A stretch of DNA of 48,923 nt from Coleofasciculus sp. LEGE 07092 (GTDB lineage Bacteria > Cyanobacteriota > Cyanobacteriia > Cyanobacteriales > Coleofasciculaceae). The notes below the pieces were generated by a model that saw only the letters and a list, made by a program, of their open reading frames with translations, ran no database searches and was not told the origin of the DNA. The DNA is taken from positions 1-48,923 of the forward strand of contig NZ_JADEWY010000039.1 in NCBI RefSeq assembly GCF_015207375.1, written 5' to 3'. Below, piece by piece: positions 1 to 9,496 of this stretch. The number at the start of each line of letters is the position of its first letter. The first letter of the stretch is position 1. Both the position numbers and the translations under genes were made by a program.

Positions 1-36
1 GTCTCCTTGTCCCCCTTGTCTCCATCATTTCCTTCT

Positions 37-621
37 TCAGGCACCGTAATAAGCGGGTTCATTCCCAGGCTTCCATTTGATGTTGCAACCGATACTGGGC
101 TTTTGGTCGGAGTCAACTGGAGAGTTTGCCAATACTGCATCAATGGCAGCTCGCAAATCTTTCCCGTTAATGGGTTTGTCGTTACCGGGACGGCTATCAT
201 CAAGTTGACCCCGGTAGACTAATTTGCGATCGCTCTCGAAGAGAAAGAAGTCTGGGGTACAAGCGGCTGTATAGGTTTTGGCAGTTTCTTGGCTCTCGTC
301 GTAGCACAAGGGAAAGGTAAATCCCAACTGCTGTGCCATTTCTTTGAGCTTGTCCGGGGCATCGTCTGGGTAGTTGCCGGCATCGTTGGCGCTAATTGCC
401 ACAATACCGACATCAGCATTGGCATAATCCTTACCAATTTGTGCGAGTTCCCCCTGTATGTGCTTGACGAAGGGACAGTGACGGCAGATAAACATCACGA
501 GTAATGCCTGCTTGCCCTCAAATGTCTCTAGGGAAATGGTCTTGCCGGATACGGCATCCGACAATTGGAAATTTGGGGCTTTGGTGCCTAAGGGCAACAT
601 TGTTGAGGCAGTTCGTGCCAT
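37..621 (-). CDS. Thioredoxin-like / AhpC-TSA family protein
   Basis: This 194-residue protein has the thioredoxin fold signature of the AhpC/TSA (redoxin) family. It reads 'LGTKAPNFQLSDAVSGKTI' near the N-terminus, then a beta strand leading to Cys-Arg-His-Cys-Pro-Phe at about residues 46-51. That CxxC-Pro arrangement sits where the redox-active cysteines lie in thioredoxins, and the conserved cis-Pro region follows at 'YTAACTPDFFLF'. No signal peptide is visible, so a cytosolic thiol-disulfide or peroxiredoxin-like role is inferred. The ATG at 621 is the natural start. It converges on nothing within the window and is separated by about 600 bases from the taxis operon, so it is probably an independent gene. 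The physiological substrate is unknown. Confidence 0.85.
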   Translation of the reverse strand: MARTASTMLPLGTKAPNFQLSDAVSGKTISLETFEGKQALLVMFICRHCPFVKHIQGELAQIGKDYANADVGIVAISANDAGNYPDDAPDKLKEMAQQLGFTFPLCYDESQETAKTYTAACTPDFFLFESDRKLVYRGQLDDSRPGNDKPINGKDLRAAIDAVLANSPVDSDQKPSIGCNIKWKPGNEPAYYGA

Positions 622-1214
622 TGTCTAGCTCCTAAATTACGGCGCTGCTATTTATTATTCCTCTACTCTTGCCAAAAATGCCAGAGATGGGCAGCAATAT
701 CTGTTGGCTACGGGTAAGAGTGAGTGTTTACCAAATTTTTAGTCATTTATGCTCACTTGCCTATTTTATTAATTTTTTATCAAAATTGCATAATTTTCAA
801 GCAAAAAATCATCCTCATTAATGGCTTATGTCTTGCGGCAATTAGTTAATATATCGAAATAATTTGGTGATAAGCTATTAAACAAATTCGGCTATTTGCA
901 AACTTTTATAGCAACTGCCAAGACGGTTAGGACATATATGAATTTAGTAGAGACGTTCCGGCGGAACGTCTCTACCAGAGTTTGTCCTAAGATATGTGTC
1001 CACTGCTATATATGTGAAACTATCGGTTAGGTTTATTGGCTAAAAAAATAGTTTTCCGTTGAGAAAACTTGGTTTGTTATAGGTGTAACGTATCTATTTT
1101 TAGGGATAGGATATCCCTGAATTTAACATTTCTGCGTTAGAGGAAGGAGGAAAGGAGAGAACAAATCGTTAACCTTCCCTTTTCCCTCTAAAATAAAACG
1201 TGCGATCGCTTAAC
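622..1214. other. Intergenic region with repeats, no gene seen
   Basis: This AT-rich region of about 590 bases lies between the thioredoxin-like gene and the 3' end of the taxis operon. It holds a perfect palindromic repeat at 947-975 and a HIP1 octamer at 1202-1209. No ORF with convincing coding character, no tRNA and no recognisable terminator was found. The promoter of the thioredoxin-like gene should lie in its left part. Confidence 0.6.
947..975. repeat. 29-bp perfect palindromic repeat
   Basis: The arms gtagagacgttccg and cggaacgtctctac are perfect reverse complements (14 bases each) around a single central g. Elements of this kind are scattered in intergenic DNA of filamentous cyanobacteria. 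The element lies far from both flanking gene ends and has no T-tract, so it is not read as a terminator. Confidence 0.85.
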
Positions 1215-1730
1215 TCATAAATCCTTAGTCATCTTAGTCAACAAAAGCTCAGTATCTAGCAAAAAGACAGTGAGCGATGCTGAATCTTGGGGAATTACAG
1301 CAACATGACGGGCGATATCTACTGTCTCAGAACGGCGGTAAGACTCGGGTAAAAGGCGAACGGCTGATAGCGGTACATCCATTAAGATCGGTGTATCAGT
1401 AACGGGAATACCGTAAAGCTCACCCATTTTACTCTGCACGGTGACTAGATAACCCCGTTGCTCAGAGTCAGAGGGTTGCTCAGATTTGAAAAATCGCTGA
1501 TACAAGTCGAGTACCGTGATTTCTTGATTATCAATATGAGAGACTCCCACTTGCTTAATCCCGCTCCCATACACAGGGGTGCGATTCAACACCTTGTAGA
1601 CTGATTCAATCGGTAAAGCGAGATTGAGGTTGCCAATGATAAACACAATTAATTTCAGAATAGATGGAGCTTTCTCTGGCTTTGTTTGTTGAAACTCATC
1701 AGATTGGGAGTTGACCAAATTACTATTCAT
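1215..1730 (-). CDS. CheW-like adaptor protein (second CheW of the taxis operon)
   Basis: The 171-residue protein has a single CheW-type SH3-like domain over roughly residues 25-165. Visible hallmarks are the strand 'LIVFIIGNLNLALPIESVYKVLNRTPVYG', the 'ITVLDLYQRFF' segment and 'GELYGIPVTDTPILMDVP'. CheW adaptors couple chemoreceptors to the CheA kinase. It follows the hybrid CheA gene on the same strand after a 121-base gap filled by degenerate G-rich repeats, so it is the last gene of the operon. The operon already encodes a CheW at 8367-8936, which makes this an extra adaptor. The ATG at 1730 has no good Shine-Dalgarno sequence. The family assignment is secure; the partner receptor is inferred. 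Confidence 0.88.
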   Translation of the reverse strand: MNSNLVNSQSDEFQQTKPEKAPSILKLIVFIIGNLNLALPIESVYKVLNRTPVYGSGIKQVGVSHIDNQEITVLDLYQRFFKSEQPSDSEQRGYLVTVQSKMGELYGIPVTDTPILMDVPLSAVRLLPESYRRSETVDIARHVAVIPQDSASLTVFLLDTELLLTKMTKDL

Positions 1731-1778
1731 AGTCTAGAAAGTACTTGAGAAAACGTGATGATTAGTTTTTGCAGAAAT

Positions 1779-1843
1779 AGGGAGTAGGGAATGGGGAGTA
1801 GGGAGTGGGGAGTGGGGAATGGGGAGTAGGGAGTGGGGAGTAG
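1779..1843. repeat. Degenerate G-rich tandem repeat (tagggagt / ggggagtg units)
   Basis: About eight imperfect copies of a 7-8 base unit of the type agtaggg / agtgggg lie between the CheA and CheW genes. Similar heptanucleotide runs occur in intergenic DNA of many filamentous cyanobacteria. A second tract lies at 11391-11420. Copy number is likely to vary between strains. Confidence 0.8.
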
Positions 1844-1851
1844 CAAGAGTT

Positions 1852-4800
1852 CTATTGAATAGATGCTTTCGGGTTGTTTTCACGGATGATGTCTTTGATC
1901 GCCCGTAAAAACTCTTGTTCAAGGTAAGGCTTGGTAAAGTAAGCGCTAGCACCGAGCTGCATGGCTAACCATCGATGCTTGTTGCTGCTGCGAGAAGTGA
2001 GCATGGCGACGGGAACTTGGGACAGTTGAGAGTCTTGGCGGCGTTGAGTGAGAAACTCAAACCCGTTCATATTGGGCATTTCAACATCGCAAATCACCAA
2101 CTGCACTGATGCACTTTGCCGCAACCGTTCGATCGCTTCGAGCCCATCCCGTGCCTGCAAAACCCGCAAGCCTGCTCGTTCCAACGTCAGCGCTAGGGTT
2201 TGCCGCAGGGCAACGGCATCATCAACTACCAATACCGTAGGAGCTTGAATCGTTCTGCTAGCATCGAATCCCCCAGATCCATCCACCACACTGTCATTAG
2301 ACAGATCCAAACTAGTATTCGGAGTTGCCTCCGTCGTTTGCCCGTGGGAAAATTCCAGTAAAGCAATAGCATCAAGTACCGGAATCACACTACCATCGCC
2401 CAAAATGGTGCAGCCGTAGGCATAACTGGGAGGAGCGATAACAGAACCAAAGGGTTTGATTACCAATTCTTGCTCTGTCACCAGACGATCAATTTCTAGA
2501 GCAAACACCTTATGCCCTTGGCGCAACAGAAGCATCGGCAATGCCCACGTCTCCGGAGCAGGGACAGCAACCAAGGCTTTACTAGCAGTGGTTTCTGGTA
2601 AGGGGCAGCCATAGTCCAACAAGTCAACGAGTCGATACGCGGGAACCAATTGTCCCCGCCAGTGCAAAAAGCGCTGAGAACCCGATTGTTTGACTTGACC
2701 CGCTCGGGGAATGACAATTTCTTCAATACTGTCCGATGGCAGAGCTAGAGCTGTCGAACGGATGAAACAGACCAGTAACTTTGCGATCGTGAGTGTTAAG
2801 GGTAGACGTAAGGTAAAGGTTGTTCCCTGTCCGGGTAAAGAGTTCACAGAAATCGTACCTTTAACCGCTCGCAGTTGCGTCCGCACCACATCCAACCCAA
2901 CTCCCCGCCCAGACAGTTTGCTCACCTGCTCCGCTGTCGAAAATCCTGGCTCAAAAATGAATTCCCATAAGCGAGTCGGAGAAGTAGTCGTCAGTTGGTC
3001 GGCAGACAACAAGTTCAGTTCCGCTACCCGACGACCAATCCGGTCGGTATTGAGTCCTTGACCATCATCTTTGACTTCAATAACCGTTTGACTTCCCTTA
3101 TGATACGCCCGAATTTCAATTTGACCTTGCTCCGATTTCCCCTGCTGACGCCGAATGTCAGGGGATTCTATCCCATGGTCAAAAGCATTCCGCAGCAAGT
3201 GCAGTAGCGGATCATAGAGCTTTTCCAGCACCGCCTTGTCCACCAGTACCCCCGTACCCGCCAGTTTCAGGTTAACCGGTTTGGTATAAGTGGTAGACAA
3301 CTCACGTAATACCCGAGGGAATCGATTAAGTACTTCCCCAATCGGTAACATCCGCGCCCACATCAACTCATCCCGCAGGTGAGTTAGCATTTGTCGCTGG
3401 TTTTCCAGAGTGCGATCGGATTTTTTAGCGAACAGGGCAATATCATTAACCGATTCTTCAAGCTGCACCATTTCCTCAAGAATTCCCTGAATCTGGGAAT
3501 GCACAGCCCCATAGCTGTCCATTTCTAGGGTGTCAAAGTCCGGTAAAGAATGAACTGCCACAGATGCAGGATGAACAGAATTATCCGTTGGCTCGTTCGG
3601 ATTCGGGAATCGTCCCGAACCCCCGTTACCCTTTCTATTTCTGCCGTCCGGCTTTCTCCAGGCAATTCCGTAACGTTCTGGAGCCATCAGCATTTGGTCG
3701 GATAACTCTTGCAAATAGTTCACGATTCCCTGAAATCGAGAAAATCGATTCAGCAATTCCCGCACCGAACCCTGCAATTGCTGGTTTTGCAGAGAAAGAC
3801 CATTACGGTTAATTGCTAATTCACCCACCAAGTTATTCATCCTCTCGAGTCGGTCTAAATCAACCCGCACGGAAAGGGTAGGGGTGGGAGAAACCTGACT
3901 TTGGCGATTGATTGGCGATGTGGGTGTGAGAGTATCGCCTGTTAATTGCCTCGACTGGGATACTATACCCGATACTGGCTCTACCGGAACTATACTACTG
4001 TTTGCTGATGATGCAAAACCCACCAAATCTAACTGAGAAACTTCCTGGATAGACGGCAGGTGATCGAACATTTCCTGAATCGATTCAAAGGCTACTTCTA
4101 GAGTTTCTGGTGTATCCTTTGTAATGGGGGAAACGTCTGCCTCGACTGCCAGTTCTGGATTAGCTTCTGTTTCAGCAAGAGGAACAGCACTGCCAAAAAC
4201 CTCTTCTAAGGAGAATGTTTCTCCGATAGTCATCGGAGCATCGTCTGCTACCCATTCTGCGTTTCGGCGAAGCTCAACGACCACCTCAACGACTTCTTGG
4301 GTATCGGCAGAGTCGCTAAAGAATTCCGCCAGACCGGAGAGAGTTGATTCTGAGGCAGCCAGTTCTGTCTCAGCAGTAGCATCAGCGAGGGCAACTAAAG
4401 CCGCAGAGGGACTCCCCCCCTCGGTTGTATCACCCCCTAGTACCACTTCTCGACTGAGCTGAAAATCAGCCAATGCCAGTTGCGTAATTTCTAAGGCGCG
4501 GTTGGGGTGAGTATCGAGGGCGTGTAGAGTTGTTTGGGCAATTGCGCCAAACCCCGGTAGGCTCAGAAACTCAGCAAACCCAGAAAACACCTCGACTTGC
4601 GCTCGCAATTCGCCCCCGACTTCATAGTTATCGGGGTGAGCCACAATTGCTTCTAGGCGTTCCAATCCCTCAGCCACATCCACTTCAAAAATTGACGCGG
4701 CGAGGCTAACACCTAATTCTGCCGAAGTAGGAATATAGGTGTCTGTTTCCTTCAGGGCATCCCCTAGTCGTTCCTCAATCTGGTCAAAGACGGGAATAGA

Positions 4801-5163
4801 ATTAGCTAAGACTTTCTCAACGTCAAATTGACCTGTAGAAATTTGTGATTTTAGGGGTAAGCTCAGACAATCATAAGCCTGTAAGAGTTGGTTTTCTAGG
4901 TCGGTATCAATTTCGACGGTTTCCGAGTAAAGCGCCTTGAAAATATTTTCTAGACGGTGAGCGATTGTAGCGATCGCCTCAAGTTCGACGCTAGCGGCTC
5001 CACCTTTCAGGGAGTGGGCGGCTCGCATGAGTTCATGAACTTTGGGCGTGCTGCGCTCTTGTTTAAGAGTAAGCAAACCAGCCTCGATTACCTGCAAGAG
5101 ATCGGGAGCCTCTGCAATAAAAAACTGATAGGCTTGGTCGCGAATATCAGGATTAATTGACAT
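1852..5163 (-). CDS. Hybrid CheA histidine kinase / response regulator (PixL/HmpE type)
   Basis: This 1103-residue protein is the central kinase of a chemotaxis-like pathway. Domains in order: Hpt at about 1-105 with the phospho-accepting His50 in 'AAHSLKGG'; an acidic, Ala/Glu/Ser-rich linker at about 240-430; the CheA dimerisation domain from 430, interrupted by a low-complexity insert at about 497-550; an ATPase domain at 648-790 with N-box Asn659, 'DDGQG' at 699-703 and 'GRGVGLD' at 752-758; a CheW-like domain at about 795-945; and a C-terminal receiver with Asp1026. In the Pix, Pil and Hmp systems the orthologous kinase controls type IV pilus motility and phototaxis. It lies 70 bases after the chemoreceptor gene, and a long hairpin fills that gap. 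The ATG at 5163 gives a proper Hpt start. The function is confident; which of the known systems it is orthologous to is inference. Confidence 0.95.
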   Translation of the reverse strand: MSINPDIRDQAYQFFIAEAPDLLQVIEAGLLTLKQERSTPKVHELMRAAHSLKGGAASVELEAIATIAHRLENIFKALYSETVEIDTDLENQLLQAYDCLSLPLKSQISTGQFDVEKVLANSIPVFDQIEERLGDALKETDTYIPTSAELGVSLAASIFEVDVAEGLERLEAIVAHPDNYEVGGELRAQVEVFSGFAEFLSLPGFGAIAQTTLHALDTHPNRALEITQLALADFQLSREVVLGGDTTEGGSPSAALVALADATAETELAASESTLSGLAEFFSDSADTQEVVEVVVELRRNAEWVADDAPMTIGETFSLEEVFGSAVPLAETEANPELAVEADVSPITKDTPETLEVAFESIQEMFDHLPSIQEVSQLDLVGFASSANSSIVPVEPVSGIVSQSRQLTGDTLTPTSPINRQSQVSPTPTLSVRVDLDRLERMNNLVGELAINRNGLSLQNQQLQGSVRELLNRFSRFQGIVNYLQELSDQMLMAPERYGIAWRKPDGRNRKGNGGSGRFPNPNEPTDNSVHPASVAVHSLPDFDTLEMDSYGAVHSQIQGILEEMVQLEESVNDIALFAKKSDRTLENQRQMLTHLRDELMWARMLPIGEVLNRFPRVLRELSTTYTKPVNLKLAGTGVLVDKAVLEKLYDPLLHLLRNAFDHGIESPDIRRQQGKSEQGQIEIRAYHKGSQTVIEVKDDGQGLNTDRIGRRVAELNLLSADQLTTTSPTRLWEFIFEPGFSTAEQVSKLSGRGVGLDVVRTQLRAVKGTISVNSLPGQGTTFTLRLPLTLTIAKLLVCFIRSTALALPSDSIEEIVIPRAGQVKQSGSQRFLHWRGQLVPAYRLVDLLDYGCPLPETTASKALVAVPAPETWALPMLLLRQGHKVFALEIDRLVTEQELVIKPFGSVIAPPSYAYGCTILGDGSVIPVLDAIALLEFSHGQTTEATPNTSLDLSNDSVVDGSGGFDASRTIQAPTVLVVDDAVALRQTLALTLERAGLRVLQARDGLEAIERLRQSASVQLVICDVEMPNMNGFEFLTQRRQDSQLSQVPVAMLTSRSSNKHRWLAMQLGASAYFTKPYLEQEFLRAIKDIIRENNPKASIQ

Positions 5164-5182
5164 GGTTGGTCATTGGTTATTA

Positions 5183-5220
5183 GTCATTAGTCATTTGACA
5201 AAGGACAAATGACTAATGAC
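5183..5220. repeat. Long inverted repeat between chemoreceptor and CheA genes
   Basis: The arms gtcattagtcatttg (5183-5197) and caaatgactaatgac (5206-5220) are perfect 15-base reverse complements around an 8-base loop. The hairpin lies in the 70-base gap between two co-directional operon genes. There is no T-tract, so it looks like an mRNA-stabilising, processing or repeat element and not a simple terminator. Related 'cattagtc' repeats occur at 13801-13830 and 35960-36050. Confidence 0.85.
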
Positions 5221-5233
5221 AAAGGACAAATAA

Positions 5234-8122
5234 CTAGTTCAACTTGAACTGACCGACTTCCTGTTGCAGGGTTTGCGCAACTTTTCGCAGTTCTTCAAAT
5301 GAGGTCGATACGTTGCTAGCTTCTGTTGAAGTCTGAGCAGCAATCTTAGCCACGTTGTTCATGGTTTGGGTCACAGATTCAGAGGCGTGAGCTTGTAACA
5401 AAGTGGCTTGGGTAATGGCTTCTACCAAGTTGCTGATCTTGCCGGATGCAGCGGTAATTTTGTTCAGGGAGGTGCGGGTTTCGTCCACGAGTTTCGTACC
5501 CTCAACCACCTGCTCAGTACCCGATTCCATGGCGGCTACCACCTCGTTCGTTTCTGCCTGAATACCAGCAACGAGCTTTTCGATTTCGCTGGTTGCATCT
5601 GCTGATTGTTGTGCCAGCGATCGCACTTCGTCGGCAACCACCGCGAAGCCCCGACCTTCTTCACCCGCTCGTGCTGCCTCAATAGAAGCGTTGAGCGCCA
5701 ACAAGTTGGTTTGGGCGGCGAAGGTGCTAATCAGGTTAACGACGGTGGAAATCTTTTGGGACGATTCCCCTAGACGTTTGACTTTTTTCGCCGTTTCTGC
5801 TACTGTTTCTCGGATGCCAAGAATACCATCAACAGTACGGTTCATCGCCAAATCCCCTTCTTCCACCGTTTGGGAGGCTTGTTGTACAGCTTCCATGGCT
5901 TGTTCGGCGCTGTTTGCAACCAATCGCACGGATTGAGCCATTTCTTGAGCTTGCTCAAGAGCTGACCCAATTTCTTCGGCTTGTCGCAAGGCTTCCGCCG
6001 CTAGGGATTGTACCGACGCTTCGTTCAGGGTGGTGGTGTCGGCTACTTTACCCGCAGCGTCTTGTACCTGAAGTACAATTTTCCGCAAGTTAGAAATGGT
6101 AGCGTTGTAGGAGTCTGCAATTGTGCCGATTTCGTCTTCCGTTACCCTGGCTCGAATGGTTAGGTCTCCCTTACTAATCGGGTCTACCTCTTTCAGGAGT
6201 TCCAAGGCTCGTTTTTGCAAACTTTCTTTCAGCTCCCGCTGTTCTTCCGCCAGGTTTCGCGTTTCTTCAAGTAGGGTAACGCGGTCTAGAGCGAGTCGCA
6301 TTTGCTCTGCCAAGCGCTTCAGGAAGTCTATTTCAGAAGGCTCCCACTCGTGAGCATCGGTGCAGTAGTGAACGCTCAAGAAACCAAAGGGCTGACCTTG
6401 GTTGAAAACCAGAGCATCTAAACTCGCTTTGACTTCCAAGCGTTCCGTGAATTTTAAGTGATCAGCAGGGAAACCCCCTGTCGAAATGTTATTCGTCACG
6501 AGCATCCCGCTCTCGCTAAAAACTTCCAGCAAGTGTTGGGCAAGGGGGGGGTGCTTGAGGTTGCTGTTGAGGGCGTGGGGCCAGCCAGACGCCACTGATT
6601 CGGCAACAACCTCGCCACTGCCATCTGACTTGAAGCGATACATAACGATACGGTCAGCATTAAAGAGTTTGCGAGCGCCCACCACAACGGTATCGAAAAT
6701 ATCTTGAACGGCTTGCTCACCAAAGGAACGCACACTGGTAACTTCTGCCAACAAGCGGGCTTGTTCAGCCGATAGGGTTTGTTCCCGCACAAACTCCTCT
6801 AACTGTTGAGCCATGTTGTTGATGTTAGAACCCAACTCGGCGAGTTCGTCTTCCCCTTCCACTTCCAAGCGGGTGTCTAGTTCTCCCTGACCGATTTTGC
6901 TCACCGCACCGGCGGCTGTCACAATTGGTAGTGTGGCTCGGTTGGCAATTAAAGTAGCAACTGCCGCCACCCCCAAAGCGGCTACCACTGTACCAATTGC
7001 AAGGGTCAAGAATAACTGATCCTGTGGATCAAACGCAATCTTAGTCGGCGTAGCAATGACCGCTTGCCACCCCAAATCGGGTAAGCCTTCTAGGGGGTGA
7101 AACTTGGCATAGGCGAACAGTTTCCTCGTCTTGTCTAGCTCATCGGTAAAGACTGAACTGCCGGTATCCCCTGCCGTAACGAGTTTAGGCAAGCCTGGAA
7201 AAACAGGTTCAGATTCTTTGAGAAGTTTATCCTCCTCCCCTTCGGAAGCCACGAAAATTTTCTGGGTTGCGGGGTCAATCAGATAATATTCGTCACCCTC
7301 TGTACCGAAGTTTTGAATCAGTTCATCGATACTAGCCATGGGCAGACGAGCGCGGATCACTCCGATAATCTTGCCCGTGACTTTATCTTTAACCGGTGCT
7401 CCGATGTTAATAATGGGTTCTTCTGGTAAATCAGAAACAGCAGGAGCAATGGGGCTAGAAATGTAGGGCTGACCGGTTTCGAGTACCTTCTTAAAATATT
7501 CACGCTCGCTTTGGTTCGGGAGGGGGTCGCTCTTCGATTTAAGAATTACGTTTCCTTTCAGGTCTACGACTGAAATCAAGTCATAGACCCGGTACGCTTC
7601 GATAGTCTCGTTGAAGGCGGCTTCCTTTTCCGCCTGAGTAATCTTATCTCTGTATTCCGGATCGGTCAGAAAGTCACGAGACGCTAATATCTGAATATCC
7701 CCGTAACGCTCCCGCATGAAGCGGGCAACCTTGTCTTCCGCACCAGTGGCACGCGCTACTTTGGTTGTAGAAATTTGTCGATAGATAGAGCGGTCAGCGA
7801 AATAGTAACCAGTGATACCCGTTAACACAACCGGAATCGTACCAATGGCAATGGCGATAATGGTGGCTTTGGCTCGCAGATTCTGACCTTGCCACCAACG
7901 TGTCGGTCGCGTTTGGAGAGAACTGGTTTGAGACGTTATCTTGCTTCCTGCCCACTGTTGTTCAGATGGTTTGATGGCTTTTGATTGTTTAGAGGGGAGA
8001 ACTTGACCGGCAAGAAAAGAGTCTTCTTTCGCCATGTGACCGTTAACGGCAAGGTCTTTAGAGGCTGAACCTTTACTGTTTGTATTGTTTTGGGACGTAG
8101 GATTGGGAGACATTTTAGTCAT
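5234..8122 (-). CDS. Chemoreceptor with dCache, HAMP, GAF and MCP signalling domains (HmpD/PixJ-like)
   Basis: With the ATG at 8122 the protein has 962 residues. That start is preferred because GAGG lies 8 bases upstream, while the 38 extra codons from 8236 look non-coding. Domains: basic N-terminal tail; membrane helix about 84-108; extracytoplasmic dCache-like sensor about 110-365; membrane helix 370-393; HAMP 394-445; GAF about 468-613; a second HAMP-like segment about 640-690; and the MCP signalling domain with its hairpin tip at about 814-837 ('[19 protein letters not shown]'). Receptors of this type feed CheA through CheW. The GAF resembles PixJ GAFs but has Asp554-His555 where bilin-binding GAFs carry Cys-His or Cys-Tyr, so it should not attach a bilin. 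It lies between the CheW and CheA genes in the operon. Confidence 0.93.
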   Translation of the reverse strand: MTKMSPNPTSQNNTNSKGSASKDLAVNGHMAKEDSFLAGQVLPSKQSKAIKPSEQQWAGSKITSQTSSLQTRPTRWWQGQNLRAKATIIAIAIGTIPVVLTGITGYYFADRSIYRQISTTKVARATGAEDKVARFMRERYGDIQILASRDFLTDPEYRDKITQAEKEAAFNETIEAYRVYDLISVVDLKGNVILKSKSDPLPNQSEREYFKKVLETGQPYISSPIAPAVSDLPEEPIINIGAPVKDKVTGKIIGVIRARLPMASIDELIQNFGTEGDEYYLIDPATQKIFVASEGEEDKLLKESEPVFPGLPKLVTAGDTGSSVFTDELDKTRKLFAYAKFHPLEGLPDLGWQAVIATPTKIAFDPQDQLFLTLAIGTVVAALGVAAVATLIANRATLPIVTAAGAVSKIGQGELDTRLEVEGEDELAELGSNINNMAQQLEEFVREQTLSAEQARLLAEVTSVRSFGEQAVQDIFDTVVVGARKLFNADRIVMYRFKSDGSGEVVAESVASGWPHALNSNLKHPPLAQHLLEVFSESGMLVTNNISTGGFPADHLKFTERLEVKASLDALVFNQGQPFGFLSVHYCTDAHEWEPSEIDFLKRLAEQMRLALDRVTLLEETRNLAEEQRELKESLQKRALELLKEVDPISKGDLTIRARVTEDEIGTIADSYNATISNLRKIVLQVQDAAGKVADTTTLNEASVQSLAAEALRQAEEIGSALEQAQEMAQSVRLVANSAEQAMEAVQQASQTVEEGDLAMNRTVDGILGIRETVAETAKKVKRLGESSQKISTVVNLISTFAAQTNLLALNASIEAARAGEEGRGFAVVADEVRSLAQQSADATSEIEKLVAGIQAETNEVVAAMESGTEQVVEGTKLVDETRTSLNKITAASGKISNLVEAITQATLLQAHASESVTQTMNNVAKIAAQTSTEASNVSTSFEELRKVAQTLQQEVGQFKLN

Positions 8123-8366
8123 GAGACAAACCTCATTATTCAAAATTAGGGAGCAGATTGTAAGATGTATAACGTGTAAGACAAAGGCAGCAAAACGTGG
8201 CGTTACCGGGAGTAACGCATCAAGCGCAATTTGCAATTCATGGGTTGCAATGGATAGATGGTTCCGCTTCTAAGCGGATGGTTGGCAGAACTTCAGAACG
8301 TCGGCTATCAAATAATTTTCTGACTTCTGAGTTTTAACTGCTGATTTCTAGAATTTCCACTAAACC

Positions 8367-8936
8367 TCACACTTTAGGCATTGACGCAATAATAGCTGCA
8401 CCATCAAGAACGGCTAACATTTCACCCGTTGATTTCAACCAGTATCCGCGCAAAAAAGGCGTGAGTTTTGGTGTTTCTGAGGATGAGGGCGGAGACTGGA
8501 TTAAATCGGAATCGCACCACTCAATATCTTCTACTCGATTAACGACTAGTCCTAGCATCTGACTCTTCGTATTAGTAGAAGGTGTTAGGTTAGAGCGAAC
8601 GTGGAGTACAATTGCTGTGTGAATTGAAGTATGGGTATTTTGCTGATACCAGGGGGTGAGTCCGATTAGGTGTCCGATATCCACAATCCACAGGATTTCA
8701 CCTCGCCAGTTGTAGACGCCCATCACCCAGGCAGGTCGGTGAGAAATCGGCACAACTTGTCCCAAGGGAATGCTCAGTATCTCCGTTACTTGTCGAACTG
8801 GCACCAGTACGTTGGTATCAGGTTCCATATGAAACCGCAAAAATTGCTCGGTGGCACCTGATGCAGGTACAGACGATGAAGCTTTTGTCTGTAGAGATAA
8901 CGACAGGGGAGCTTGAGCTGATAAAGAGTCAAACAT
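8367..8936 (-). CDS. CheW-like adaptor protein (PixI/HmpC type)
   Basis: The protein has 189 residues if it starts at the ATG at 8936 ('MFDSLSAQ'). The open frame continues to a GTG at 9008, but those 24 codons fall in a short-repeat intergenic stretch and are not counted. No Shine-Dalgarno sequence is evident before 8936. A single CheW domain covers about residues 35-180: 'RFHMEPDTNVLVPVRQVTEILSI' supplies the first strands, followed by 'WVMGVYNWRGEILWIVDIGHLIGL' and 'LGLVVNRVEDIEWCD'. It lies between the CheY gene and the chemoreceptor gene, the position of pixI and hmpC in known taxis operons. It is expected to bridge the receptor to the hybrid CheA at 1852-5163. Confidence 0.88.
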   Translation of the reverse strand: MFDSLSAQAPLSLSLQTKASSSVPASGATEQFLRFHMEPDTNVLVPVRQVTEILSIPLGQVVPISHRPAWVMGVYNWRGEILWIVDIGHLIGLTPWYQQNTHTSIHTAIVLHVRSNLTPSTNTKSQMLGLVVNRVEDIEWCDSDLIQSPPSSSETPKLTPFLRGYWLKSTGEMLAVLDGAAIIASMPKV

Positions 8937-9061
8937 GATAAAGGTGTTAGGTATTCGGTAGTGGGAGGTAGGTGTTAAATGGTAGGCGTTAAACTCACCA
9001 TCTAACACCTCGTCAACCTTTATGGGTTACGAATCAACCTTTCACGGATAACCTGTCAGGT

Positions 9062-9427
9062 TTAGACTCGGATGAGCTGCTTGATAGTACGCAGAAATTC
9101 GTCTTGATCAATGGGTTTGGCTAGATAAGCATCCGCTCCTTGTTTCATGCCCCAAAATTTATCCATTTCACCTCCTTTTGTAGAGCAGATAACAATAGGA
9201 ATATTGCTGGTTGATGCCGCTGTTTTAATGTCACGACAGACTTCAAACCCACTGCGACCGGGTAAAACAATATCAAGAACAATGATGTCGGGTCGGTGTT
9301 GGTTGATTTTGGATAAAGCTTCTTCGCCGCTGTAAGCAGATACAACATTGATTCCACCTTGCTGCAAGCAACTGGTGAAAATCTGCATATCGGTCATAGA
9401 ATCTTCAACAATTAGAGCGGTTCCCAT
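9062..9427 (-). CDS. Single-domain CheY-like response regulator (PixH/HmpB type)
   Basis: The 121-residue protein is a stand-alone receiver domain. It has the acidic pair Glu8-Asp9 in 'ALIVEDS', the phospho-acceptor Asp52 in 'IIVLDIVLPGRSG', a conserved Ser/Thr in 'IVICSTKGG' and the invariant Lys104 in 'AYLAKPID'. There is no output domain. In Pix and Hmp operons the second gene encodes such a CheY, which is phosphorylated by the CheA and acts on pilus motor behaviour. The start at 9427 is supported by GAGG 8 bases upstream. It sits between the PATAN-REC gene and the first CheW. Confidence 0.95.
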   Translation of the reverse strand: MGTALIVEDSMTDMQIFTSCLQQGGINVVSAYSGEEALSKINQHRPDIIVLDIVLPGRSGFEVCRDIKTAASTSNIPIVICSTKGGEMDKFWGMKQGADAYLAKPIDQDEFLRTIKQLIRV

Positions 9428-9496
9428 GGAATTTACCTCACGAATAACGAGCAGAAAGTGGTTGGTTAAGGGCAGTTAGTTGTCGCAAGTCCCTAA

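Noticed and set aside
8936..9008. N-terminal extension of the first CheW to the GTG at 9008
   Set aside because: The stretch consists of short imperfect 'ggtgttaggt'-type repeats and does not resemble a CheW N-terminus.
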